Part shown: positions 1 through 13,200 of the stretch, piece after piece
Layout of the letters: each line of letters begins with the position of its first letter
Position numbering within the stretch: position 1 is the first letter of the stretch
From: Branchiostoma lanceolatum
Lineage: Eukaryota; Chordata; Leptocardii; Amphioxiformes; Branchiostomatidae
Assembly (NCBI RefSeq): GCF_035083965.1
Contig: NC_089723.1
Coordinates: forward strand, 19,805,489-19,869,488
Direction: 5' to 3'
Length of the DNA stretch: 64,000 nucleotides
Notes under the pieces: model-generated
Told to the model about the DNA's origin: nothing
Database searches by the model: none
The model's input: only the letters and a program-made list of their open reading frames with translations
Program-made: the position numbers and the translations under genes

Positions 1-117
1 GCCCGCTCGGGGTGGGTTTACGGCCTTGGCTTATTACTAGCTCGCCGAACTTGTACTCGGAGAAGATTATGTATTTGGTTGAAAAATCTGTTGGGTGGGT
101 CTGTATGTATGTGAGGA

Positions 118-760
118 GCATAACTCAAGAAACCTTTAATGAATCTTTATGATTTTTGGTAGGCGTGTAGTGGTTGTGCAAAAGAAGGTCAAGTTCGAAA
201 ATGGTTCACCTTGCGGTTTTCAACAGTACTGCAGCGGACTTTGCATTTTTTTGTGTTTGTATGAAGGCAAAAAAAGTGACGGAAACGTTAATGGATCGTC
301 ATGATTTTTTTGCAGGTGTGTAGATGTTGTGAAAACGGAGGTCAAGTTCAAAAATGGTTCCCCTGGCATTTTCCGTCGGTACTGCAGCGGGATTTGAGTG
401 GATGTGTATTTTTATGTCGCCAGCATAACTCGAGAAGCTGTCAATGGATCTGTATGATATTTAGAGGATGGGTAGGATATACAGAAAGGAAGGTAAAGTT
501 CGATAATGGGCCTTCTAGCGGGTACCTAAGGTACTGCAGCGGAGCTTAAAAATGTTGGGGCATATTTTCTGAAAGTGCTATGGTCATGATTTTTGTGTGG
601 TAGATAGTTATTGTCACAGAAAGTAAGTTCTGTAAATTTGGGCCCCCTAGCGGCTTGTTTAGAATTGCAGTGGGTGTTTTTGTTTTGACATTCGGACATG
701 AATAACTTGAGAAGGGGTCGACAGATCGTCGTGATGTTTGGTATGTAGAGAGCTCAAATG
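118..760 (+). repeat. Degenerate tandem array of a dispersed repeat, about 150-bp unit
   Basis: About four diverged units follow one another. Each has the order: an 'ataactcgagaag'-like start, 'catgattttt', 'aggtcaagttcgaaaatgg', 'tactgcagcgg'. Landmark words recur near 148, 300, 456 and 587, giving a period of roughly 145-155 bp. The reverse complement of the same unit recurs near 21240, 25070, 28110 and 45985, there joined to CA microsatellites. No intact gene is seen; a short open frame at 301-549 is a by-product of the repeat. Bases 1-117 may be a further eroded unit. Confidence 0.7.
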
Positions 761-928
761 GTACTTAACATAATCAATGACCAATTATGCAAATCAGGTG
801 CTTATTTACATGATTAGTAAGGAAAGTTTGTTAACCCACTGCATTTCATTATGGCATATGGGACAGTGTCAGGTCATGTAAACAGATGGCCTTGCATGAA
901 CGTACATGTAGGTCAAAGCACCCACTTT

Positions 929-1083
929 TCTCCAAGCAGAGGTGTGGATCCAGCTGGTTTTTAACGTGTTCAGTTCAGACATTTTTGTTCAACACGGTTG
1001 GCGACGTAACTAAAAGAGGACAAAACAGAAAGCCTGACAAAAACACCTAAAAACCAGCCAGACCCACTCCTCTGCTTGGAGAG
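929..1083. mobile_element. Short foldback (MITE-like) element
   Basis: The ends form an imperfect inverted repeat of about 37 bp: the left arm starts CTCCAAGCAGAGG and runs into CTGGTTTTTA, and the right arm is its reverse complement ending TCTGCTTGGAG. There is no coding capacity in 155 bp. It lies about 560 bp upstream of the sialyltransferase start codon. A non-autonomous DNA transposon is inferred from the structure; no transposase family can be assigned. Confidence 0.65.
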
Positions 1084-1640
1084 TACACTGCACCAAATAC
1101 TGCACCACTGGTAGGTGCGGAAAAGTCACATGTACTATGTCCTTCAAGATGTGTGTGATATGTAATAAAGATTTATTCTATTCATATATATTGACTGTGC
1201 CATTTCATCATCACTTTCAACTTATAACACTGCAATATCGAACATTTGTGGCCCATATAATATCAACATAATATTATTCATATTTTTTCATGACCAGTTC
1301 ATGACGTATATCACCACACTAGACACATATACTAGTCCTGTACCACCAAATGATTTTTAACCCTTTCTAGACTGGACTCATTCGCCCCATCATAACTTCC
1401 AAATGGTATGGTGCATGATCAAATTTGCAGGGGGTGATAAGCATGTAAATATCAATCACTCTCCATGATAAGCCTTGATTATTTGGCGAAGATAATGTGT
1501 TCGTGGAACTCTAGTGTTGTCATGATCTTAGTATTGCTATACATAATGTAGATGATAGTTACAATTGCAAACGTATTGTTGGAAGGCTGCAATCAAAATT
1601 ATGTCTCTTTTGTCCAAATGTTGCGTCAGAGTCGGTCAAC

Positions 1641-4600
1641 ATGTTGAGACGTTTTCTAAAGGCGGGCTTGGCCGGAGGTGTCTTGTTAATGATCTATCTT
1701 CTGTCGAAGACCAACTCCTTGGTTGCGCGAAGTGTACACAAAGCAGTGGACACAGTAACTGAAGATGTCGACGTGTTGCCTAAGTATGTACCTGAGATAT
1801 TTATTTACTTTGTACATTGTCTGTTTTATATTAACTTTGGTCTATCAAACGATGTATTTTGTTTAAGGCAATGAATGAGATTTTCAATGACATAATACAC
1901 AGCATATGACCGTTGGCAACTTGGGCACTTTGTTTTTGTGACCCATTGACTTAGGCAGCAGTTCGTCTCAGAAGTATGACAAATTAAGTTAGGTAGCATT
2001 CTAAATTGTAATAGGCAAAATCTAGACATTGTCGGGTGTCAAACTAGTCATGTAATGTCGTCGTATTTCCTTTATGTGTTTTAAGGCAACTTGCTTATTC
2101 CATTGTTATTAATCTCAAAAGCTTAGAATGTTTTATATAGATTTTTCTATGTTTTGCATATGTTCTCTGCCATAATCAAGAGAACATAGAAGCAAAATAC
2201 AATAGTATATTTTCATATAAAGAGCAGTATGTTATATTAGCCTGGGGGCCATGCGAAAAAAATATGGATTTTTTCTCAGGGAAGTGAGTGACTTATCGAC
2301 TATAGTTTTATTTCCAATCATTTGAAAGTTACGTTCGGCTCCATCACCTGATCTATTCGGCAGACTTGCCGATCGCCCGATCACAGAGAAAGAACCTTCA
2401 GGATTTTCTCTCTTCTAGACCCATTAATAAGTCCAGTCCATTCTGCCACGTTGTATTTCCATCTATTTCGCTATCGTCCTCTCTTTCGGTCATGGCCGTT
2501 AAGTGTACCAAGTCAGCCTCCTGGATCGTCATATCTTCATCAAGTTATAATATAAGTTGTTATTATACCAGTACAGAAAACATAGACCTATCTGATAAGC
2601 CTACCACTGCCAACGCTGGGGTTTATGACAAGCTGTACTTCCAACCAGAGCCACGCTTGGGTCCTTTCTTCAACATGTCTTACAGCAAGATTTCCAACTC
2701 AAAGAGAGATCCCCATTGGAACTTCTCATTCACCTACAGGCAAAACCCAAACTGGAAGAACTCTGTGAGTCACTTGTATATTTTAGCTTGTATATTGAAT
2801 ATTGATTATATGCATGTATGTGTAGCATTTTCATGTCACAGGTATATCACATTGGACTGGCAGTTCTGTGTGCAAAGGTTAGAGGTAACAACGAACGTTA
2901 ATAGAATCTTATCTTGTGTATAAATTCCAAGTTGCATGACTGTTGTCACATGTTGAGATTCAAATTTACCTGCGTGGTCACTTGGAAATCTTGACTCATT
3001 CTGTTCGCTTTGCAATTGACACTTGCAGACGTGCAATGGATCACTGCAGAAGAGAGCTTTTATGTCCAAGGAGTTTGGACCGATCTTTCGACCTGACACC
3101 CAGATGTTGATCAATAGCAAGTTGTTCAATGTGAATGAATATTGGCGGCTAAAACATTGGGTAATGCCATATGGGTACCAATTCAGGGACCAAAATCTTA
3201 CATATGACGGTAAGGTTTTTTGTTTCAAAAGCTGTAAAACAAGAGTTTATATCCTCATTCTTCTTTATTAGATGATGGCTGACTTTTACACGTTTTTCAA
3301 ATAGTAGTAAACTCTAAACAGACAACGCAGATAGCTAGATCTCTCCTTGGATTGCAAACTCCGGACAGATGATAGATAATACGTAAAGAAAAAAGGACAT
3401 AACATCGACACTATTGTAACGCGATGGCTGACTATGAAATAGTCGCGTAACGGTCATGTAAACGGTACTGTCCAAATATAGTAGATACGTCACAAGATTG
3501 GTATCATTCTCAATACCACAGTAAAACAAATTCAGATACCATTGGGATTCAGCTCTAATATATAAACAGGGGTAAACAATTATTAGCACACCTATGGTTG
3601 CCTCTGCTAGCCTACATCTACATATCCAACATCATGTTTGGTAACGGTGATAAGAGTACCGATAACGGCAAGATGCTATTATGATCAAGATTTTGTACTT
3701 TAAGATACTGTACATGTTTTCCATTTTGTCAACAGAGGTCCGTGATACGCTGAATTTGTTTCCGGCGAAAGATTCCATCTTCAACTTCAGCAGGGAAGGC
3801 AAGCCAGAATGCCTCTCCTGTGCCGTGGTTGGTAATGGCGGCATGCTGAACGGCTCCGGGATGGGCAAGGAGATTGACAGGCACGACTTCGTATTCAGGT
3901 AGAGTAACAAATGTAACATTAATGTTTTATTTGCAAATTCATGCCCGTAGGCTAATTGCAAGAGTACAAACAGTAGAAAGGGAACAATGGTAACGAGTGT
4001 CTATTCTATACATCTAACTACAATTTCTACATACAACATTACTGGTGGGTTTGACTTCTTTTTTGAAGACAGCGGCTGATGAAAAGTCCCATGTTTTTAA
4101 TGATTAGTGGGTTTTGTGATTTTAATAGAAATGTAGTTTTTTGGAGGTCTTCTAGATGGTGAAAGCTCAGGAATCGTTTTGGTTGTTTCGAAAAGCTGGT
4201 TATGTAACTACACCTGAGGAGTTACCAAAACCACAACTTTAGCATACAGCAGATGAAAATAACTATAGTCTCTAATTTTGCCAGATTTTCACAATGTTTT
4301 TTTTTTTCTAAATTATCCTAATGTCCATGGTGACATAGCCGGATTCTTCTGTGATGAATGCCAAACAACAACATCGCTACGTAACGAGTCTGACACTATT
4401 TACCATTCATATAACCCTATATTATACAATGTAACTACATGTACATGTAGGTACCCCAAAATGCAATACCAGTAAATTTCATTACAAATACTTAATATGA
4501 TCTCTCTTCCTCATCTCTCTCTTTGATGTCTATTGCATTCATTTGTTTCCTTGATAACTACAGTAAAATAGTACTTTTTTTTATTCTACACCTCCTGCTT

Positions 4601-6086
4601 CGATTCTGAGTATAATGTTGTTGTTTCAAATCAGGGTGAACCAGGCATACACGAGAGGTTATGAAGACGACGTGGGCAGCAGGACAACTCACTACGTGTT
4701 CTTCGATCGCTCCGTCCTTCGCATGAAGCGAGACCACTACCCTGTCAGTCAGGTCAGTCTCAGGCAATACGATGCATGTGTTTGCATATGACGTCATATC
4801 CCCCATGTCTGTTCGTTGTACTCGAAATCGTCGGACCTTTAATTTTCCATGTGTAAAATTTTATAATCACACGGCTAGACTTAAAATGTAAAGACAAATC
4901 CTGCCAACTTTCAGGTATAACCGCCCAACAGGTCAGGTCATAGCCACATGACCAGAATGCTGATACACATGCCCATTTTTTTGTTTGTCCAAGAAGCATC
5001 TCTTAATGTTGCGAGCTTTTATACCTTCATAGTTTTTGATCGGTTCCCAGCAAATTTTGATGTAGATCACGAACACCCATATTCTACATTGTATAGGTTT
5101 TAATGAGGATATAACTTATATTGATTGCTGTTTTTTTAAAACTCTAATTAATGTTTCCTCTGTATCCTGAGAGCGATTTTACTTTGACGGGCAAAAATGT
5201 TTTGAAACACTTTATTTCTGCTTTATTAATAGAATATCACCTATATATTTGTGCCATGCCGGATACAAGACTATTCTTATCTGAAGAGAATAGGAACTGG
5301 TACCAACCAGTTCAAGGTGCCCCCAGAAAACGTACGAGTCCTCCATCCTGACTTCATGAGATACATGCATTTCGTGTAAGTCACATATATTGTAATACTT
5401 ACCAGTGATTTTCATAACAAGAAACAAAACGAGCCTACCAATTTACTAGTGATGTAAATACAGTTGGTACTAACAAACTCTTGGCATTTGCATAAACGTC
5501 AGTACTGGCTCTTCGCAAATTTTTGATCTGGGATCGAATGCATTTATATCGTTCTTATCTGCTCTTGCCCTACCAAAGAGATTACTTGTCGGTGTTTCAT
5601 CACTGTACAGTATGTGACTAAAGCAGACTTAAAACCAAACTCTCCATTTTCTAATCACAGCGAAATTAATCAACTCGAACTAAGAGGCATTTATATCATT
5701 TGATTGAAATTGAAAGGATATGGGGCAATTACATGGTGTAGGTATGCACCAAAAAGGGCAGCCCCTATAGCATTAATAAGTAAGCCGTTAGAAATGATCC
5801 ACTTCGATGCACTATAACGTTCATCATTTCCGCTAGGTGGATGAGGGTACGTGCTTTTCGACCCACCACTGGCGGCATCATGGCCATGGTGGCCCTCCAT
5901 GCCTGTGACAAGCTCAGCCTGTACGGACTGGGCTACAACTACAAGTACAGCAACCACTACTTTGACCAGGAATACGAACAGTTCAAGAGAGTGCTCGGGA
6001 GTCACGATCACAGACGGGAGATAAAGTTGTGGGATGCGCTGGACAAGGAGGGCATCGTGTACTGGTACAGGAGGGACGTTTTCTGA
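1641..6086 (+). CDS. ST6GalNAc-like alpha-2,6-sialyltransferase (GT29), 7 exons, 396 aa
   Basis: This is a Golgi type II membrane enzyme expected to move sialic acid from CMP-sialic acid onto GalNAc of O-glycans. Exons: 1641-1783, 2572-2764, 3029-3209, 3736-3898, 4635-4752, 5233-5375, 5837-6086; all phases close. Residues 1-25 hold a short basic cytoplasmic end and a signal-anchor (LAGGVLLMIYLLS). Sialylmotif L begins at C201 (CAVVGNGGMLNGSG, ending DRHDFVFR). Sialylmotif S lies around 321-345 (FRPTTGGIMAMVALHACD); its C337 should pair with C201. Motif III is SNHYFD (352-357). Motif VS is H370-x4-E375 (HDHRRE). Human ST6GALNAC1/2 share the VVGNGG, DHYF and HD...E patterns, so these are the nearest family; the exact linkage is not certain. 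The stem (30-150) has several N-x-S/T sites. The ATG was chosen because it gives the signal-anchor directly. Confidence 0.9.
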
Positions 6087-7256
6087 AGGACTTTATTACA
6101 GACATTTTGTAACGATAAATCACAGCAATGGTGTTTTTTCACCTGCGATACTATCATACATGCATACTAGCAAAATTCAATATATGTTTCCAAATTATGA
6201 ATTTAAGACATTGTTATGAATGATACTTGTTCCTTGCAATGTTATCATGCATTCAATGAGATATTCCTGATATTCAATATCTATGCAGCAGGGTGATAGA
6301 TATAAACTCGGTACAAACAGTTTGGAAACTCAAATCATTTCTCTGTTGTAACTTTTTAACTGTATAGAAGTATCTATCTTTGGAACGTCTGTTTATCACA
6401 CTTCAAAATGGCAGCATTTGAGCAGTGCAGGTCCCACGGGTATCAGCATGCAGCACAGAGATAACCTGAATCTATTTGTTTAAAAAGCCGTATTATCCAA
6501 ACAGGACCTTCGTTCACCGCACTATCTAAATGATTACATTCTTATGTGACAAGCAGCATGAATTATTTTGCGGTTTGGTCGCCCCCGAAACGTAGCGCGA
6601 TTCTTTTCCCAGTTAAATGTCAAACATTAAGTTGACAGAGAAATATAGGCACCATTTTTTGCGACCAAATGTAATATTCAGCGTTGCCACTCGTCTAACA
6701 AACAAACGATCATACCATATGGGATATCAATTTAAACGTAATTGGGTAAATAGATAAGCTTTCAAATAATATTTACTACAGTACAGTTGATAACGCGACA
6801 ATTAATTTATGGCAAACCAAATTTTTTGAATGTTTTACTGTTTACTTTGGAGCAACACTTCCTACTTGTGTGTCCTCATAGATTAGTAGTTTAAAAAAAA
6901 AAATTAAAAAAACACACGTCACACAAATATCAAGCTTGTATGCGCGTTTATTGGTCTTTAAAATTGCAAGACTAAAGAGCACAGTAGATATTTACGTTAC
7001 TCTTAACAAAGTGTTTGAGCTGGGCACCAGAACAATTTGAACGAAGGGGGGGGGGGCGTTATCGCTTGTGTCACAGGAACACGTATGTGTACGTGTGTAC
7101 TACTTCTTAATTATATCACATCATTTATCTATCTAACTACGTACACAAATATACAACGTCAACTTTCTCTTGGCTGTGTTATCCGAGGTCCAATAATCTA
7201 ACAGATACCTCTGCAGCAGTTGTTGTTTCTTTCTTTCTTGTCAAGAATGTTAAAAT
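6087..7256. other. Convergent 3' flank, no gene seen
   Basis: This lies between the tail of the sialyltransferase and the tail of the MOXD1-like gene. It is AT-rich with an A-tract near 6893 and a G-tract near 7047. It probably holds the 3' untranslated regions of both genes. I see no coding exon, RNA gene or clear repeat. Confidence 0.5.
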
Positions 7257-10200
7257 TCATAGTGTTGACAAAATTAAGTATATCATAAGTGACAAAAAAC
7301 ACAGCATTGTGACCATCTCGGGCCCGGCTGATCCAGAAGAAGTACTGCAGACATCTTCTGGTGCAGCAGCCGGCACTGATGCTTTGGGCAGGGGACTCTC
7401 CTTTCGGAATTGTGACTAGAATATCAAACAAACAGTGCTGGATGAAGTACATATAAGGAAATAACACAATTAGTTGAGCAGAGAACGGCGTATCCTTCCA
7501 AGCTCAACTCCCACCCTGCCCGAAAAACAACAACTGAGGCTGATCTGACATTCATCTCAGTACACAAATACGAGCGACTTTCGACGACGAGTTGAGCAAA
7601 AATGTGTCGCTTACATTTTGCCACAGTATTTCTGTAAACATATGTGTATATTCTGGGGGATACAAATGACAAAAAGGTCCTTGGTGAAATGTTATCAAAT
7701 TATTTGCGTTTAAACGAAATGTGCGTCATTACGTTACGTTACTAATGAAATAGGAGGATGTTTTGTTACAAAGAAATGTTCAAATGTTGCTGACGGCTTA
7801 GGTTTTATTGTTGACTGTTGCAACATTATAACACTACTCACCGTGCCCGGGCTGCTCTGTCCTCTGAACCCGCAGTCAGAGATGAACGTCCCCTCCCGTA
7901 GATGCCGTGAGAACCGCTGCGCCTTGTCCTTGTCCCACACGATACTCTCGACAACATCTGCATAGCCTATAGGTCATGTTGGACATGTTGACTGGTTTCG
8001 TGATCGGGATGTTATTTATCCATCCTAGAGCCTCCAAGCTGTAACTGAGGCAAAATTTATTTCATCAATCCTTTGCTGTACTTTGATCCGAAAATATTGT
8101 TTTTTTTTATAGGAATATATTGTTATCACAGTCCAACCGGTGAGTCGATAAAACTCCCTACGTCAACAAAGTAAGATACACCGTTTTATGCTAGGTCACA
8201 TTTCCTAACCAGGACCCGGCCGGGCTTTTTGCGGAAGCGAAAATCAAAGTGAATGTCACTAAATTTGCACAAGTTATGCTCTTGCATAATTTTGGGTACG
8301 TTTTTTGTGTTTTTGTTGTCTTTTATATCATACTTTTCGTTCCCAAAGACGAAATCTGACCCTAGCATTACTTGAGGGTTTATTTGATCTGAAATAGCAA
8401 GGAAGCCAGGTCAAAGATTTTCATCTATTCTTCATGCATGTTTCATTAATTCAATCATTCATTCAGACGACGTCAATCATTCATTCAAAGATCCCAGAAT
8501 TGACGGCTAATCTTTAAGCTTTAATGTAGTGTTACATTAACTTTCAGGTTTATAGGACGTGCACTTTGGGTTATTTGTAATCAGAAAAAAAAACTTTACC
8601 AAAAACTTGCCGAATACATCTTGCTATTCCCTTCTTTAAAAATGATTGTTTAACATCTTGATGACTCTTCTTACTTGATTTCTTCGACGCCTGCAAAGCT
8701 GAGGATGTGCAGTGGATGTGGAGAACTGTCACAGAAGATCATGTCCATCCGTGGGTAGTAGAAAAGGATACTTTCACACATCTCATTGTCGGTCCCCAAT
8801 CCGCCCTGATGGAGGAGACGCAAGCGAAGGTGTTGGACGAATTTTCGTTGGTTTTTTTCATTGGTTTATTGTCATACACTTTAGTCGTATTACGACTAGT
8901 CTTACAGCGTTGAACACTAATACATACAAATACTGATATGTATACAGAGCAAGATTAAAAGGACATATGTACATAATCATAACATATGTACAGATTGCTT
9001 ACTTTACTTACGAATAACTGGTGAATGACTGGAGGATGGCCCTTTTTGAAGTTATATGGAGCTTTCAATGATGTTGGGTGGCAAGGTATTCCACAGATTG
9101 TTGGCTTGGTAGAGATAGGTTTGCTTTAATTTGGCAGTTAGTTTTTGGTTTAGGTAGTTTAAACTGTAGGTGCTGGGTAATCTGGTAGAGTTTGTGTGGG
9201 TAGAATGGACGGGAATGACTTTTGAAATGCTAGAAGCTATAATCCTCATTACCCTATATATTTAAAAACAGTAACCTTAAATTAGTGAGTCCAAATTCAT
9301 TTGGAGAAAATGGCTTAACTCAGTTAACTGTAACCATTATTATGCAGAGTGTGTTAGTTAATGTTGGACTTACGTAGACAGCCTGGCTCTTATGCGCCGA
9401 GTTGTACGTACACTCTGTCATGATTGTGTCCCCCTGAAAACAATTGATTGCGTAATAAGTCTTAACTATATTAATACCTTACCAATGTACGTCGAATAAA
9501 AATTTGTGAAAGGTTCAGTATACACATTTCACTCGCTTATGACGTTACAAGAAAAGTAAACCACTTTTTATTTGCTATAAACACTAGGTATTCTATTCTT
9601 CGGTTTGAATGGCCGTAAGTAATTTTCAATTTTAAGTTCAGCGATTGGAAAAACACGTGGCAATGGAACTGATAACACATTTATTGCAATCATAGAAATA
9701 TGACATAATTGTTAGAAATTCCATTAAAACTGTACAGATAATTTAACGTAGTCTGATTTCAGAAAAACAATTCTTGTGGATTATTCTTAAGTAATAGAAG
9801 TTGTCATAGCTTCCACATCTCATACAACTGTTGTGCAATTAAGTCATAATATACGATTCCAAGGAATACAGGGGTACCCACCTTCTGGATGATAAACTCC
9901 TCATCCAACATTCGGAGATACTGAAGATTAAAGTCATAGTTGTCGTCTTGTGACAATACCGTCTCCACACCATCTCTTATCAAGGATGTTCTCATCTTCC
10001 TGGCGAGTAGGTGGGCGTGTGGTACGTTTCCGAACACACGGATCGGTTCCCCAACCTCATCTATGAACTGTAGGATACATGTTCATTGAATTGTAGATGC
10101 CTATCTTTAGATCAGCCTATGTTACTGCGATTTTTTTATTAAATGAAGATTGGAATATGTCTTCACGCGTAACATTTTAAAGCATGAAAATAGTCATTAA

Positions 10201-13200
10201 TGAAAGACACGTTCCAATAACGTCCTATCACGTTTATCTTTGCCGTTTTCATGACTTTATAATGATTTTCTATAAAGAAAGAATGTGAATTTTATGGGTA
10301 GTCTTCGCAATTAGGATGGACATTGATTCCAAGCTTTCCCTCCTCAAGGTAGAGCAGTGGGATTTTCCCAAAACACTTTTTATAGACTCAACTATCCTAT
10401 GTTGATGTTAAAACATCAAATTTCATCGTTACAACAGGTACCATAGGCCCGCCACATTAAAATGCGATTAAACGGATACATGTATTCTACATCACTAATA
10501 CCCGATATATGCATACGTCAGAGAAGGTCTCAGCATTTTGCTTGATTTTCCCTGGGCATCCAGTAAAATTACACTAGTTTGAGTATACTGTATACTGTCA
10601 AATTCATTTTCTGGAAGATTCCCCAAAATATTTGGGATAAAATTGTTGTCCTACCGCACTGAGGCATTCCTGGTTGCAGAAGGTGTCCGTCTTAAAGTCG
10701 TCTGCATAGGGAGGGACGATGTGCGAGTAGTCCACGCTTTGCGTCACAGCTAGGATGCCTGCGTCATACTGACGTAGTTCCGGTGTGTAGAGAAACTTCA
10801 GTCCGGAATTATCCGTTACACCTGGGTTAAGAAAGTTAGTCTTTAATCTCCGCTGAAAGTTGCTAACTGTATATATATGTATAGTGAGAATATAATCTTC
10901 CAATTAAGTCACCAGAACGTGCCATTAAGTTGACTTACGTAAAGTCAGATACGTTTTAAAAAATGCGGAAGGCAACAATATAAAGATAGTCTTTTAGAGA
11001 CAATGATAGTTTTAAAAGCTGAATTCTCAAAGTTAAGCACAATTAAACTATTTAGTACTTTGCTCACCTTCCTTTAGTAACGAGTTATCGTAGTGCACCT
11101 CCAGCAGAACCTGGCCTCCGTCGTACTCATCGCCAATGGCGTACCCGACATGGCTGGGGAAGCTGACATCCTGGAAAAGAAAACGTATTCAGACCCAGGA
11201 AACACAATAACTGAAACGCACAGGGAGCACCTGAGGCCTTAAAATACAGTATCGTGAACGAAAATACGTGGTATACACCTGGGACAGGGAAGCACAGTCA
11301 GTGAAATGGACGGGAAACACTATCAGGAACGGGGACAGGGAAACATACTCAGCAACAGGGACAGGAGAACACAGTCAGCACCGGGGACAGGGAAACACAG
11401 TCAGCACCAGGGACAGGGAAACACAGTCATCGCCAGGGACAGGGAAACACAGACAGGGACAGCTACAGGGAAATGCAGTCTGTACCAGGGACGGGAAAGC
11501 ACAGTCAGTACCAGTGACAGGGAAGCACATTCAGCACAAAAGAACATAAACCATGAGCTCTCTACAATTTTTTCCTATATACATGTACGACGTCCTTGAC
11601 TGCCGACAATTGATTACACTTAGTCGTGCGGGGGTAATTTTACATTCACAATAAGATTTTTGTGACATTAATGCAAGTTTAGGTAATACAGCAAATCTGA
11701 ACTCTTACCCCGGTGCCCACAGCCCAGGCTGCGATGAGGCTACCTTTGTAACACTCACTCCAGTCCTGGGGCATGTTGGGAGTATAGCATTCGTGCCCAG
11801 GATGTTCATGGGGCAACACCGTGCGGTTCGGATTGGGATGGCACTTGAACACTGTCATGTGATGGACCGTTCCTTCGTTGCCAGGAGTGATTACAGATTG
11901 AACCTTGAATATTATGTAGAGTATTAGATGTGCATAACCTACCTCACCAGTTAAAAGGTTATTTCGTAGAATATCATGTATGCACATTCCATTTTCATGT
12001 AATATTGCATTTTGACCAATGACATACTCAAAGTAGTATAAAGTATGAATACTTGATCATAAATGTGACATTATATTACATAAGATGCTAATGGTGTTGG
12101 AAAACAAATGTGGTGTAGCAAGAAAACCTTAAAACGTCATTACATAACCCAAACTTAACGAATTTTGTAAAATATTCCTATCAGCAACCGATGCCATGGC
12201 AACACAACAAATAAAAAACTTACTTTATTATTGATTGTTGCCAACCAAATTGTAGGAAAAGTCGTCAAGAGTTGTAGTTCTAGCACATACTAGTTATACT
12301 ACGTGAAACTTTATGCTGACACTTTTCATATTGACCTTATCCTATCTTTATATTAAGGCTTGGGTTATTCCCGGTGAAATAATGAAATACCAACAGTAAG
12401 GTTAGTGAAGCTACTAATACCTTGAAGATGTGATGCTTGGTTTGCAGTTTCGGCATCTCAACCAACCTGCACCAATACGCTGTCCGCTTTGGCGGAATGG
12501 TTGCCTGGAGTGAACAAAAACACAATTAGAGCATGAAGTAGTTTTAGAATAGTCAAGGAGCCATATTGATTTGATAAAATCGGGGCTGTGAAAGATAAAG
12601 AAAGAGATACATTGTTTATAAATGTGATTCCCGGCCATGATATTAGTTTCATCTTTTTGTTATAGATAATTGCGCAGCTTGAGCCAATGCATGTACAGAA
12701 ATTGGAAATAATCAGCACATCTACATTTTGAAGTTTGATATCCTTAAGTGCAGAACAAATATAGGGTAATATACAGAGCGTCTCTAGCTCTGGCCTCGAT
12801 GAAATCGATCAAATATGCTAAGAGCTTGTGATGAACGAAACCTTAGCTGATTTGATACGCTATACTTAATTGGCACAACAACATGTACCTTTGTACATTA
12901 TTCAACAACGATAGATAAAAAATTAAATACACTTATTCTAACATAACAATTAGAATGTATATGTTATTGGTACATCAATGTATAGAGCTTAGCTACCGAT
13001 TGAACCACAGATTCAAAGATACATTTTTGATTCATTTATTTATCTACACAGTGTAAGGATCGCTTACTTACATTTGTCATAGTAACATCGTATGATTGGA
13101 TGTTACTAGGCACAGATTCGGATTCAATGTTATTTCTCAGGAACACGCTGCTGCGGACCCCGCGGTTTTGGCTGTGGTAGGCGGGACCTGCGTCGTCGCC

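Noticed and set aside
7198-7467. Reverse-strand frame reading VTIPKGESPAQS as the MOXD1-like end
   Set aside because: Another frame of the same DNA gives a C-terminus like that of MOXD1 with a membrane tail and stop at 7257, so this frame was set aside.
11268-11599. Two forward frames of about 95 residues rich in G, D, R and T
   Set aside because: They are produced by the 26-bp minisatellite inside a MOXD1-like intron, opposite to the gene.
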